From NCBI GenBank assembly GCA_020744225.1, contig JAGMWG010000007.1, forward strand, positions 1,178,001 through 1,242,000: a stretch of 64,000 bases of DNA, given 5' to 3'. This stretch comes from Paraphoma chrysanthemicola (taxonomy: Eukaryota > Ascomycota > Dothideomycetes > Pleosporales > Phaeosphaeriaceae). Positions 44,177-54,899 of this stretch are shown here, piece by piece; positions within the stretch are counted from its first letter, which is position 1, and every line of letters starts with the position of its first letter. Under the pieces are notes generated by a model, which made no database searches, was not told the origin of the DNA, and was given only the letters and a program-made list of their open reading frames with translations. Made by a program: the position numbers and the translations under genes.

Positions 44177-45506
44177 CTACTTGTCCTTGACATTACCATC
44201 TTGATCAACGTAGTAGCCCATGGTCCAGAGGTGAAGGGCTAATCCAAGCATGGCCACGTTATCTACAACCAGTGTTAGAACCCCATAGGAATTGTGGTCC
44301 CCTGGACGGAAGCTCACCACTGTTGGTCGGATCTTTGAGATCTTGGATACATCTCCAACCATAGCAACTCGGCGTGCCTGGTGGTAGGTCTCTTATGTCA
44401 CTCAGTCGACCTCCTTGTACTGTGTGTGTCAACTGTAGCTTTTAGCCTACCCATCGTATCAAAATATGATAGTGAATGTACCTCGTGAAGCATGGTCAGC
44501 CCTGTATTCCGTAGGCCGTCCACGGGCGTCACGAAAGATACAATCCCGCCCCTGAAACCGGGCTGTTGTGTCTGCTTGACTCTGTCTGTGCTGATCCTTG
44601 GCCAGCCCTGGAGAAGAGATCGATGCATGAACCAATTGCATAGGTCAATGCTGCAGGCGATGTTTTCCCTTGGAAATCCAAAATCCTCAATCCTCTTTGG
44701 CTTTGGGGCTTTTATATATGCTTCTTTATTGTAACGATCAGACGCCGTTGTGAAGGCCATAGCAAGTCCGGCTGTACTTTCGAGATTGTACTCGGTAGAA
44801 TGACACCGACCCCGGGGAGCATCCTTCTCTAGCTCCACCGAGAAATATCTGGTATCCTTCATTGATTGATCGAAATACAAAGTAGTGCCCGGCACAGTTT
44901 GCTGAAGTCGGTCGTTACTGCAGAAAATCATCTTGAGCGCACAAGGTCAGCTGCGTGTATAGCCATGATTAACGTCAAGCTCTTGGACCTTACCACATCT
45001 TTGTTTGTCATTGTTTCTTGCCAGTCAGGATCCATTGGTCTTGCGACTGCATGGTCCCTGTCAAATCCCATGACGTTCTCAAATGTTCCTGCATAGTCCT
45101 TCATTAACGACACTTCACCCGCGCTGTGTGTGGAGAGCAAGACGCGCACTCACTTTTGAAGGCATCGAACTTGGATTGATACTCCGCGCCCTCCCCAAGT
45201 ACGAGCTTGAGCATATCTTTTACATGCTGGTCGTCTTTGTGGTAGCTCATCACCAGAACCGCACTTTCTGCCATCGAGATGCCCTCTTTGACAGCCTCTT
45301 TGAGCTCATCGGTTCCTGGAATGAAAGAGTTTTGGCCAATCCCCTTATCTGCAGTGGCTATGAGGTCTACGAGGCTAAAGTTAGTAATATCTCAAGGTCG
45401 CAGAACCACAAGACTTTGAGCACTTACCACACGAGCCATCAATAGCCCATTTGGCCGCAAGGCTGATATGTACGGAAAGGAGCAAATGAAAAAGTATGCG
45501 ATACAT
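44177..45506 (-). CDS. Secreted M35-like (lytic) metallopeptidase-fold protein with an atypical zinc motif
   Basis: Six exons: 45506-45428, 45348-45154, 45088-44994, 44931-44451, 44410-44318 and 44262-44177, total 1029 nt, 342 aa. Signal peptide MYRILFHLLLSVHISLAA, then KWAIDGSC, the usual mature start of this fungal family (a Trp/Ile-Ile-Asp-Ser-Cys-like start followed by helical DELKEAVKEGISMAESAV). Late landmarks also fit: a Leu-Thr-Met-Leu-His-Glu stretch where the zinc HExxH should be, then SCYGWRCIQDL and NSDNVAMLGLALHLW, equivalent to the YG and NADNY helices of deuterolysin-like proteins. The zinc motif reads HEVHS, one residue short of HExxH. The intron at 44450-44411 is only 40 bp (GTAGGC donor) but the frame requires it. 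Activity is therefore doubtful; it may be a non-catalytic family member. Confidence 0.72.
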
Positions 45507-46990
45507 AGCACAGATGCGGTGAGTGTGAGATCACTGGTGGGGTGTCTAGTGGGAGCAGAATGTGCCCCGAGGTCTTGACTTAAATACATACGTGTGGCTG
45601 AATGAGCAGAACTTGGAAGTCGGTCTTGACACGCTTATCTGGACACACGAGGATCACATTCCGCTGTAGAGCGAGTGAGCCTTGCAAGGTTCACGTTTGA
45701 CATTCTTGATGCTTCAAGTCTCCATAAGATCTCCTGCATTTCGGAGTCCGAAAAGGTGGTAGTTGCATTCTGTGCCAAATGGCACAGTTGCTTGGCTCTG
45801 ATGACTGTCAATACTTTTCAAGACTAATGCTCATTGTATGGGTACTATTTGCTCCAAGGCAGATTCGTGCCGTTCGTATTGCTCCTGGGCAGTGAGCCTG
45901 TGCTGCATGCGGTCGCGAAAGAGCGGCGCCATTCGCATAGGAAATGCTCCAGAAAAAGTCACTATCAATAGGGAGGATTCTTTATGAAACATCGATACAT
46001 CTAGACTTGGCGTAGAGGCTGAGTACAGGACGGAAACTAGATCTGTGGTTAGACCCTGGACGGGTTTGAAATATGATGTACTTTTCGCTTCGAAGACGAG
46101 AATCAAAGTCGCATGTTATGAAGTAGGTTTTCACCATCTATCATGGAAGCAGAAGTTCATCTCAACAATACTTTGCAGGACCCGTACCATGTTGATTAGA
46201 CTTCTGTGTTGGCATGGCCACAGCTATTTGCAAACCCACATCTTGATTCTGGACCTTCCCGATGTCGAATGCTCAAGTCGCATTGCGGCGCCATCGCGCG
46301 GAGACTTGGTCAATCCTGAGCTGCTTGGTAATGCCGGAGAAGCCATGGCAACGACCACCAACTGCATTCGATCCATGACTTACAACGGATGCGTGGCGTT
46401 TGCTCGTTTCATAATGAGGCGATTCGGGAGAATTTGGGGAGGATTCAGAATAGATCGTAAATATCACGCTGCTGGGCAAAATTGGCTGTATCACGATGTG
46501 CATCGATGAGGCGTAGTAGTACGGAGAGCGAGCAGTGGCGCAGCCATTGTGGGGCCAGGAAAGCGGCACCAACCAGGCCTTTTCGCGTGACACTTCTCGG
46601 AGCGGCACAGAGACATTCATGTTGGAACATGGATGCATTTTCAGTAGCTTTGATACGTGGGAAATGGACACTGGGTCAACCAGGAAGTCGGCCCGAAGAA
46701 TGCCTACAGGACCGTAATGAAGGAGGCGTCGACCAAATATCAACATGGAAGGGGCGTCGACCATGCCCGCTTCAACTTTCATGAATTTAACAGGGTTTTG
46801 GGTGATGAAGGCTGTCCCTCAATCCTCCGACCCATCTGACTGAAGTTGCTCATCTTGGCTCTGGCTACGGTGGAGCACATATATGAATGGACGTCCCCAC
46901 CAGTCAGATACTGCCGATATCTTCGCTTCCTCACTTTAGCTTCATATTATACCCATAGATAGTCTCTTCAAAGGATTTCGTAGTAACTAG
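45507..46990. other. Gene-poor stretch
   Basis: No supported gene. Minus-strand frames at 45831-46106 (SYFKPVQGLTTDLVSVLY) and 46273-46782 (ILRADFLVDPVSISH) look partly protein-like but could not be joined by consistent splice sites. A plus-strand frame overlaps them at 46045-46509. A decayed gene is possible. Confidence 0.35.
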
Positions 46991-48987
46991 ATGAGACTCA
47001 CACTTTTCTTCGTATTGTCCGCACTGGCGACCATCAGCACTTCAGAGCCGGAGGTGTTTGATCTCGGCGAACTAGACCAGTATAAGCCGAAACAGGTACA
47101 GTTAAATCCGAGCGGGGCGAGACTTCGACTATTGACCAGAGAACAGCAAGATAGACCAACTCTCAATGGAAACTCACTCTGGCTCTCCGGCACCGAAAGT
47201 AATGGAGGTTTCGATATCGGCATCTCTCCAGATGTCAAGGCAAAGCTTCAAGGCGTACTCGAAGGCTGTGGACAGCTCGACGACAAGTGCTACCATGAGG
47301 CTCGCGAGATAATGAGATCAGTCAACGTCGAGGTCGACCACAAACTAGAGCGCCGCGCGTTCCGTGACTTGTTGACCAAGACCGTCAAAGGCGCGATCTT
47401 GATTTTTGCGGACATAGCAATCTCGCTCAGAATGACTTGGTTCCTGAAGTCGAAGGATCAAGAAGGAGCCGAGTCGTTCATGTTCATACCGGTAGCGAAA
47501 GCAAGTGAGGCTGCGAAATTTGAGACTGCCACTGAGCTTGTTGTGTCGGCGGAAAGTTCGGCTATTGTAACGATCAAACCTACGCCTGCGCCTACAACAG
47601 TCACGGGGTAAGCTGCTAATATCCATCGACTTTGTGATTTACTGATCAATCGATAGGTCCCATAATCCATCCATCACCGCCGTGACATCGCCACACGATG
47701 GCTTGTCACAAGGAGACATAGTCGTATCTCTGGATCCTGATCTTGCCTCCCGAATGCAGGAGATCATGATGCGATCGACAGACTGCGACGAAGGCGCGAA
47801 GTTCGACCGAGAGCATTCCGGACCAGTCAAGCGACGCGCAAATTCAAGGCTTGGAAGAGCGATCTGCGCATACCAGGCGGTTATAGTTAACATAGGCGGC
47901 ACCTTGAGCGACCTTATTCATACCGATTTCGGTGGTCTTGACTTCACTATCCCGACAATGAACCCTGAACGAGCTGCTGCTGCGGAGTTCACTCAGGAAC
48001 TTATAGAAGACTACGCCCCCATAATCAATCTCCAGATTGATCGAATCAGGGTCTTGGGTGCATACTTGTTTGCTCTCACGATTGGTGTTGTTATGGAGGA
48101 TAGCACTCTCGGGGCGAGCAACAAGATCCCATCGACGTTGATCGCCACCGGCGCGCCGACCATTAAGCCCACTCAAACCACAGCATCGCCGTCCTCATCG
48201 TCGTCGTCGAGTTGTCCGGACCCGACCCAGACCCCGGTGAGTGGCGAATCCATCACGTGAAGTAAGCTATGCTGATCTCGTCTGCAGCTCTTTTGCGGGC
48301 GTGAGAATGAGAAGGAGAACAACTGCGAGGTCAACATGCCCAAAACCAAAGCAGGCGAACCAAAATGTGCAGAGGCAAGTATCATCAAAGCATCAGCTCA
48401 ACAAGATCATCGCTTATTCAAGGTAGAAAGGAGATTACCCCGATTGTCCATGCAACTTACCCACTGACATGACTGTCCAATACGTCTCCGAAACGGAAAT
48501 GAAGGCTGTGAAGATCTTCACGGAGCTGTTCAGAACTGTCACGCTGCCCAACCCTCAAACAACAATAGAGGTTCCAAAGGGGCCCACTAAAGCCCTCGGC
48601 ATCGTATACGATATGCTTTTGCGCCCGCAATCTGAACATGATCTGAGCATGTACGCCAGGGCATACTGGCACTTCTTCGCCACCGACTACGGCAAAACGG
48701 TGGATTGTCGTGACGATCCAGTGCGCAAGGACGTGCGGGAGATAGATCCAAGCATCGATGTCCAATGGTACCCAGGTGGAGAATTCTCTCTGGATTTATT
48801 CGGCGAGAATTGCACTTACAAGAACGCCGGAGACAACGCGGGCAAGCTCTTTTGCGGGGAAAAGTCTATTGATTGCTTTTGGGATCCACCTGAAGCGGAT
48901 CCGGCCTTCCAAGGGCAGAAGCACAAAAATCGTTACGATTGCTTCGGGAACTGGCAACGCCAAACTGTGTTCACATGCCCATTCTAG
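46991..48987 (+). CDS. Large orphan secreted protein with apparent internal duplication
   Basis: Four exons, 46991-47607, 47657-48236, 48288-48374 and 48427-48987, total 1845 nt, 614 aa, all phases consistent. The third intron has a GC donor (GCAAGT) and TAG acceptor. Signal peptide MRLTLFFVLSALATISTSEP. Residues ~70-160 and ~225-310 look like two copies of one module: (I/V)S-(P/L)D plus an amphipathic helix with cysteines, a basic Arg stretch, a hydrophobic helix (ILIFADIAISL versus YQAVIVNIGGTL) and an Ala/Glu-rich helix. A Ser/Thr/Pro linker with a poly-Ser run (nt 48190-48212) leads to a C-terminal Cys-rich domain (LFCGRENEKNNCEV, DYPDCPCNLP, ENCTYKNAGDNAGKLFCGEK, DCFWDPPE). No family identified; the Cys-rich end resembles tails found on fungal secreted or chitin-related proteins. 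Confidence 0.72.
48375..48426 (+). other. GC-AG intron in the secreted orphan gene
   Basis: 52 bp intron with the non-canonical donor GCAAGT directly after GAG and a TAG acceptor. Without it the reading frame meets a TAG at 48424-48426. With it, the Cys-rich exons join in frame (CAEKGDYPDCPC). GC-AG introns are a known minor class in fungi. Confidence 0.75.
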
Positions 48988-49429
48988 ATTCCCGCTGTTA
49001 TCATCTCCATACGGAATCACACTGTGGTGGAATCCGAATTTTTGTAGCGGTTCCGCACTTATAGCTTTTCATTATGGGTGATGAAAAGTTTCAAACAACA
49101 ACACTGCTGTCAATTAAGTAGACAAGACACCTGTCATCCTTTTTGAGCTGTAAACACTGTCTGAGCTGTAAGGCGACATGGTCGGCACGAAGTTGCCGCC
49201 GATTGTACTTATCGAGCGATCAGCGCATCTGTATTACTTCAGCGGCAGTGAATGAACAAGGGCAATGCTCGTGCGCTACCTAAAATTCGACATGTTTACT
49301 CTCATATCGATTGCTGCTCCTCCCATTCTAAAACTCTCTCTCTCTCTCTCGCCCGTGCTTAATTGAAGACAAAGCTTTCTAAGGTGCTGATCTGAACAAT
49401 AAAAACCTCTATTCGTGCTTTGGAACTGC
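48988..49429. other. 3' flank with a CT microsatellite
   Basis: No gene. A (CT)8-9 run is at 49334-49350. The composition begins to drift toward AT from about 49,400. Confidence 0.6.
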
Positions 49430-49865
49430 TACAGCTACATTACTACGCCTTCTTAAGCTACCTAAATGCATGCTACGTTCTGCTACTCTTTACTAACACT
49501 ATCTCGTATTCTCTTCTACTCGAACACGAAGCATAGCTCTAATAATAGGTAGAGTTACTCTTTAACATCTACCTAACTATATTTTCTCTACGTAGTATAT
49601 ACTAAAACTACTAGTTATACGTTTCTAATACTAAGCGCTGTATTAATGTCTAATTCGTTATAAAATAAGATCTTAATTACTATTATAGTATTACACTACT
49701 AATTTTAAAGATTAATTAATATAGAAGAATATTACTTTACTTTATATTTTTATATTACTACTTACACTTACTACAACCTACGTATTAACTATTAACGTAG
49801 AATAAGATTTAGAAAAGCAATATTATACCTAGTAGTTAGGTTAGTAGAGTAAAGTGTTAGAAGTA
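49430..49865. mobile_element. AT-rich, TpA-rich relic resembling RIP-mutated repeat DNA
   Basis: Composition changes abruptly to very AT-rich, with dense TA, ACTA and TTAATA steps and few CA or TG dinucleotides, which is the pattern left by repeat-induced point mutation. It starts after the CT microsatellite and ends exactly where the F-box frame begins. No coding motif, terminal inverted repeat or target-site duplication could be recognised, so the class of the original element is unknown. Calling it a mobile-element relic is inference from composition and position. Confidence 0.5.
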
Positions 49866-50249
49866 CTAGCACAGAAACAAGAGGTCGTCTAACGTGGATC
49901 CAGGATAAGCACCAGAAAGGAGCCAAGAGGTCGGGACCTGGACATATGCCTCGCGATGGGCCCAAAACAGCTTGGATGCCTCGACGCGGAGTGCAGACGA
50001 TACTCGCATGACCTGGAAGAGTACCTGGGGGGAACAGAAAGAAAGGATACGGAGGTGGAGTTCAGCTGGGAGGATGCTGAATAGTGGGAAGAATATGCCA
50101 GAAGCTACAGGCTGCCGGTGCTGGACGTAGGCGTGGAATGGCACGCGTTCCTCTCCGTGTAGCGTCATGTGGAGGTTCCATCTGAGCGTGTCGGTCCATG
50201 GTGGATGCGATAGGGTAGTATGGAAGTTGGAGACGAATTCTGGTACCAT
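49866..50249 (-). pseudogene. F-box protein gene, truncated at the AT-rich block
   Basis: Open frame of 127 codons from an ATG at 50249. After ~50 unremarkable residues it shows an F-box-type sequence: LFSILPAELHLRILSFCSPQ, LFQVMRVSSALRVEASKLFW, then WLLSGAYPGST. In full-length relatives in Dothideomycetes that last motif is followed by a helix and then ~150-250 further residues. Here the frame ends eight codons later (DDLLFLC, stop) where the AT-rich relic starts. The complete N-terminus and abrupt end argue for loss of the 3' part by insertion or deletion. Confidence 0.65.
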
Positions 50250-51475
50250 ATCCGCACGGTATAGCTGCTACGTAGTAGATGGACGATTTTGTGGTGTGTA
50301 ACTCCGAACACCAGCCACCTGTTTGATGTATTGTCTTGGTAACCAGGGTGAGCGTATCGCCGAGGCAAACTTGGGTACGTTACGAGTGCGGCGTAGAGGG
50401 TTGAGGCCCGGCTATGGTACTGCAACAGCAGCAGGGGTGAGGCGAGCGCGTTTGACGGCGGGGCTGCGCCTCACTATCAAATCTCGTAGTAACGCCGACG
50501 GCACACGCCCCTTCTCCTTTTTGGATTCTGAGGTTACACTGCTATGAATCCAAGTACAGCTGTACATTTCCAGCATCTATAGTGATAGTTTGTGGGAGTG
50601 TCATTTTACAAACGAATTCGTTCAAACTCTCTAATGCCGTTTGCATTCTCATAATAGTTTTTGCTCTGTCTTATACAATTGTTCGGGTCATGGTGAGTGT
50701 ACGCCAAGACCCTTATTTTGCGATCCCACTGGGATGTCGTGTAAGAATTGTTGATCGATCGAAGGCGTCTTTTTGCATTCGCTTGTTCCCGCTGCACATC
50801 ATTATCACAGGCTTAGAGTCATGCAGGGGTGCATTTGGTATGTTGGTTATGAAATGTCGTGCTATTATTGACTGCACCGCTGGCTGTGGAGCTAGCAGCT
50901 TCTTCGTTGTGAGTGACATCACTACCTTGACTGTGGTGCCGAGTGAGGTTAGAAGCCTTTGTGAATGAGCACGTCCGGAATAGTACATCATTTTCAGTTT
51001 TCACGTCTTGATCTTGCTTTCCATGTACTATCAAGTACCAAGTTTCCAAGGAGTCTAGAGTCCCCGCGCCGGAGCTTCACTAAATGACAGATTGGACTTG
51101 ATGCTTCACTTGTACTCAACGACGTTATTACTTCTCAATCGGCCCTCTGGCTGCTTCTCGTACTATATATTAGCAGGAGGTCCCACTACCTTTGTCGGAC
51201 CTCACTGCGTAATGTGCCTGAACAAAACATCATATATGTTCCCTCAATTACCCCAATAACGGATGGGAATCGAAAGGATAAGGCAGACTGAGCAAAGGCC
51301 GTGCGCTGACTGGGGTATTAGATGGAAAGACAAATACAACAAAAGGGTATCAGGACTCGTTGTACGCTTCAAAGACAGAAGGTGTATATGACGGTGAATG
51401 ATGCTGAGGTTTGGTCAGCGAGCTGTTTGCTTAGCTTCTCGTTGGGATACATACGTTGTTGCAATCTAGACAAGT
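50250..51475. other. Intergenic region upstream of the F-box fragment and 3' of MSB1
   Basis: No supported gene. A 128-codon plus-strand ORF (50582-50968) and its antisense partners have no domain. The MSB1 stop is at 51476. Confidence 0.45.
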
Positions 51476-54400
51476 TCATCGCATCGCGCCAGAGTTGTAG
51501 TTTGACGGTTGGCCGTCAACATTGCCAGTCAATTCGGCTACGCGGGCCTTGATGCGGGCCACACGGCTCTCAATCGTCTCTTCCCCGCTTGTCTCTCCTT
51601 CGTCTGTTCGCTGGCTCTGGCTTTGACTTCGACTACGCCTAGACTGCTCTTCACTGAGCCTCGCGGCACGCTCAGCGGCGTTCTTCCTAATCTGCGCCCA
51701 CCGATCGTGGGTGGGCACTGCATCAGTCTTGAGCGTGATGGATTCCTCCGAGATATCATCACGGTTTCGTGCAGCAAAAGGTGTAGGCGTTACTGGGCTC
51801 GGAGGCTCATCATAACGCGGTGCTTGTCGACGAGGAACATTTGGTGCAGCAGCGACGTCGTCGTCACTATCGTCGTCCGGAACAAAAGCAGGCATGTCTT
51901 CCATGGGACCTTGATCAAATCGCGAAAAAGCTTGATCCGCTTGCTGTTGCTCATGCGCAGCACTTCCAGGTACTGCTGGAGGACTGGGCTTGCGGCTGTT
52001 GGCGAAACCATTAGATGACGGCACAGGGCTATGCTCCACGGGCGGCGACGGTGATCGAAGTGGCTCAGAAATCTCAGCTCCGAGATCTGGCGTCGGTTCT
52101 CGAATTTGAGGCTGCTGGTCTTCTACACGAGACTCGCTGCGAGCAGGCTCGGGTGCATGCATTTGCGCAGGAATTTCGTGAGACTCCCGAGCAGCAGTCG
52201 GCACGGTAGCTGCAGGCGTGTCCGTCTTCTTGCGTCCAAACAGTTTCCGGAAGCCTCCACCTTCTTTCTTCTTCAGCTTGTTTGGCGGAGACTTCTTCTC
52301 AGGCGCCAGTGCTTTCTCTTCGCTGGCGCGTACATCAGGCGAAGCCGCAACAGCGGACTGAGGCGAAAGGATCGGCTTCCGGTCGGGCACAGCGTTTCTC
52401 AAGGCTGGATGATCGACAGTGTCAGCCGTAGGGAAGGGCTTGTCATCTGCCAGTGGGGTTGCAGTGGGCGAATCATTCGGCCAAGGGACACGTGTTGCAG
52501 ACGAGGCTTCAACATTTGGGCTAGCAGCGTGCTCGATCCGAGCCGGCGAGCGTGAAGGCTCTCTCGCGGCTTTAGGGGTGCCCATGTCGGATTTTGGCAA
52601 TGCCGGCAAGTCGCGATTCGAGATCTCCGGAGGCAGAGGCGACATTCTACCGTTCGCAGCAGTCAAGAGATTGTCCCTTGAGCCCCTACCCGCGGTGACA
52701 TCGCCAAGGTATTGTGCGCGCAGCACGTCTTTATCATTGGCACCCTCGCCAAACTTCTTATCCCATTTCATGGCTGGGCCAGCTTCGCTAAGCAAGTGCG
52801 GCTGCAGCGTCAGAACACTGTTTGTCTTGACAGAAGTTGTGTCTTCAGCTCTCCCTCTTCGTTGCGCAAATTGCTCGGACTCTTTCCGATCCCTCTCGCC
52901 TTGTGCAAGCTTTGCAGCCGCAGCTTGGATTTTCGCATGCTGGTCAGGCCCAATGCTTGTCTTGCTCATCGGAGTGTTCGAGGTAGTGCGGTTGTATGGA
53001 TCTTTTGCGACTGGGCTGGGCTTCTTGCCGGTAGATTTCCTTCGTCCCAATCGGCCCCGCCTGGTGAAGCTGAACTTTGACTTCTTCTCCGCGATGTACG
53101 CACCTTCTTCTGGTCCTGGTGAGGCACCTTTGACCTGCTCCTCCATTACGAGCCACTTAGCACCTGGGATTCGTGTTTCGATCAAACTGCATCGACCAAA
53201 CGCGGCTTTGCGGTCTGTGGTTTCTTCGCTAGCGAGGCTTATCATCCATACCCACCAAAATGTCTCGTCCAAATCGAATTGTGTTATACTAGCAAGCTCG
53301 CCGGGCTCAAGATCTTCTTCGGCCTGGAGTCCGTTGCGCATGTGCGACTGAGAGCTGTGTACGCGTGCTGCTTCGCCAAGAGGAGGAAGCTTCTGGGTCG
53401 GCAATAAGAGAGTGTTCGGTGAAGTGTGGTTGTTCTCATCGGCAAATCCAGAGGACAAGAAATCAGCCCAGGATGGAGTCGTCGGGCGACCGAAATCTGT
53501 GTTCTTGGAGCGTGGGCCTGATCGCATACTCGAAAACTCTCGTGTATTGCCTGTTGTAGACGTGCCATTTACGCTGCTTGCAGAGCTGTCGACGAGCCCC
53601 GAGAACCCAAAGTCCTCAAATCGTGACCATGACGGGTCCGGTGAGGTGGCTTCAGGAGACGAGGTGGACTGGTTGGCAGAGGATATACACTCGAGAACTC
53701 TGCGACATTCATCGGTTAGCGCCTTCACAGTGTCCTCGTACGCTGAAAACTGCTGCAACGCTGCGTCATCGTCACGGTATTCGAAATGCTTTGCTCGCCT
53801 CAAGAGCGAGAACGGGGTCGGCGAGACAGAGTCTACAATCATGATAACCTTTGTTGTGCGTGTCTGCATCAGCGTGGGTGTCTGTGGCGGATACTCGGTC
53901 TGCGCGAGGAGCGATTGGAGTGATCGTGGCAAGGTCGAGATACCACCGACTGCGGTCGATTCTGGGGAGAGGGATCGGAGATAAGCGAAGAAGAGATGGC
54001 TCGCAGCATCAGCGGCCCTGGCGGAGATTAGTTCAAGAACGTCCTGCACACACGGATATGCTCACTTCTCCCAGGTGCGGTAGCCACCGTCGAAGCCTTT
54101 GCTGTCTTCGCTGAACTCGAAAGCCCACCAACCAGCTAACCTCGAAAGCTTTCGGCCGCCCATGCCGTTGGTCTTACCCCTTGCCGCAACGGCAGACAGG
54201 AGGTCAAAGAAGTCAAATATGATTCGTGTGCGAGCGCCCGACTCGACGCTAAGGGGAATAAATGTGTCAAAAGCATGGCGGGCATGGTTCGAATCTGTGG
54301 TGTCGTCAGAAAGGTGCAAGAGATATTCTTGCGCGATGCACGTACCGGATTCGCCAATGCGGAAGAGCTCATAGACGTCCCATGTTACGACACCGCCCGG

Positions 54401-54899
54401 GAGGCGACTCCAACACCACTTGAGGATACTGCACAGGGTCTGTCCGACGTTAGTGCGACCGACCTGACATGTCTAAGCCTTCGTGTCCGTACCAATGGCT
54501 CAGTGAGGCGCAACTCTGTGGCAAGCCCTTCGCCAGTGTATTGGCGATTGCCTTCGTATGCCGCCTTGAAGAAGTTGCGTATGAAGTTGCGCGATGCGCT
54601 GGTATCTGATGTGGGGCGGAAGGGGAGCAGGACGAAGGGCATGTCCAGTGCTGTTAAGAGTTAGCCGTGGGGACCGGGCAGCCTGGAAGGGGCGTAGACG
54701 CGCCTCTTGACTTCATTTCTTGCGTGCAGCCGTGTATCAGCTCATGGATCTCCTCTGGCGCGACCTCTTTGCGTGTCCACGACTCCTCCCAGCGCGGTTT
54801 TGGCTGCGCGACGGGCTCATCGTGGTCGCCATACTTGCCCGCCTTTGAGGCAGAGCGCGGGCCGTCTCTTGACTTGAAGACGTTCTTGAAGAACGGCAT
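51476..54899 (-). CDS. MSB1: MSB1/Mug8-family RhoGAP-like polarity protein
   Basis: Five exons: 54899-54704, 54650-54493, 54439-54346, 54294-54066 and 54017-51476, total 3219 nt, 1072 aa with every phase matching. The N-terminus is MPFFKNVFKSRDGPRS, then PKPRWEESWTRKEVAPEEI. The conserved core runs to about residue 430: ALDMPFVLLPFRPTSD, LTLCSILKWCWSRLPGGVV, TWDVYELFRIGESD, DTFIPLSVESGARTRI and LAGWWAFEFSEDSKGFDGGY. It ends near WLVMEEQVKGAS and RRGRLGRRKSTGKK. The remaining ~640 residues are low-complexity, Ser/Pro/charged and disordered. Yeast Msb1 interacts with Cdc42/Rho pathways in bud emergence and cell-wall integrity; in moulds it is implicated in polarised growth. Intron 1 has a GC donor; see findings. 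Confidence 0.9.
54651..54703 (-). other. GC-AG intron 1 of MSB1
   Basis: 53 bp. The minus-strand donor reads GAG/GCGCGT, with a CTAAC branch and an AACAG acceptor. The junction Lys-Ser-Arg/Ala-Leu-Asp matches the family, so the GC donor is required. A GT two bases further on would break the frame. Confidence 0.7.

Noticed and set aside
50582..50968. 128-codon plus-strand hydrophobic ORF
   Set aside because: Opposed by ORFs on the other strand, no conserved motif, no consistent codon use.
54280..54300. GGTTCGAATC-like tRNA B-box sequence
   Set aside because: Lies at the exon 4/intron boundary of MSB1, and the flanking bases do not form the T-arm or the other tRNA stems.
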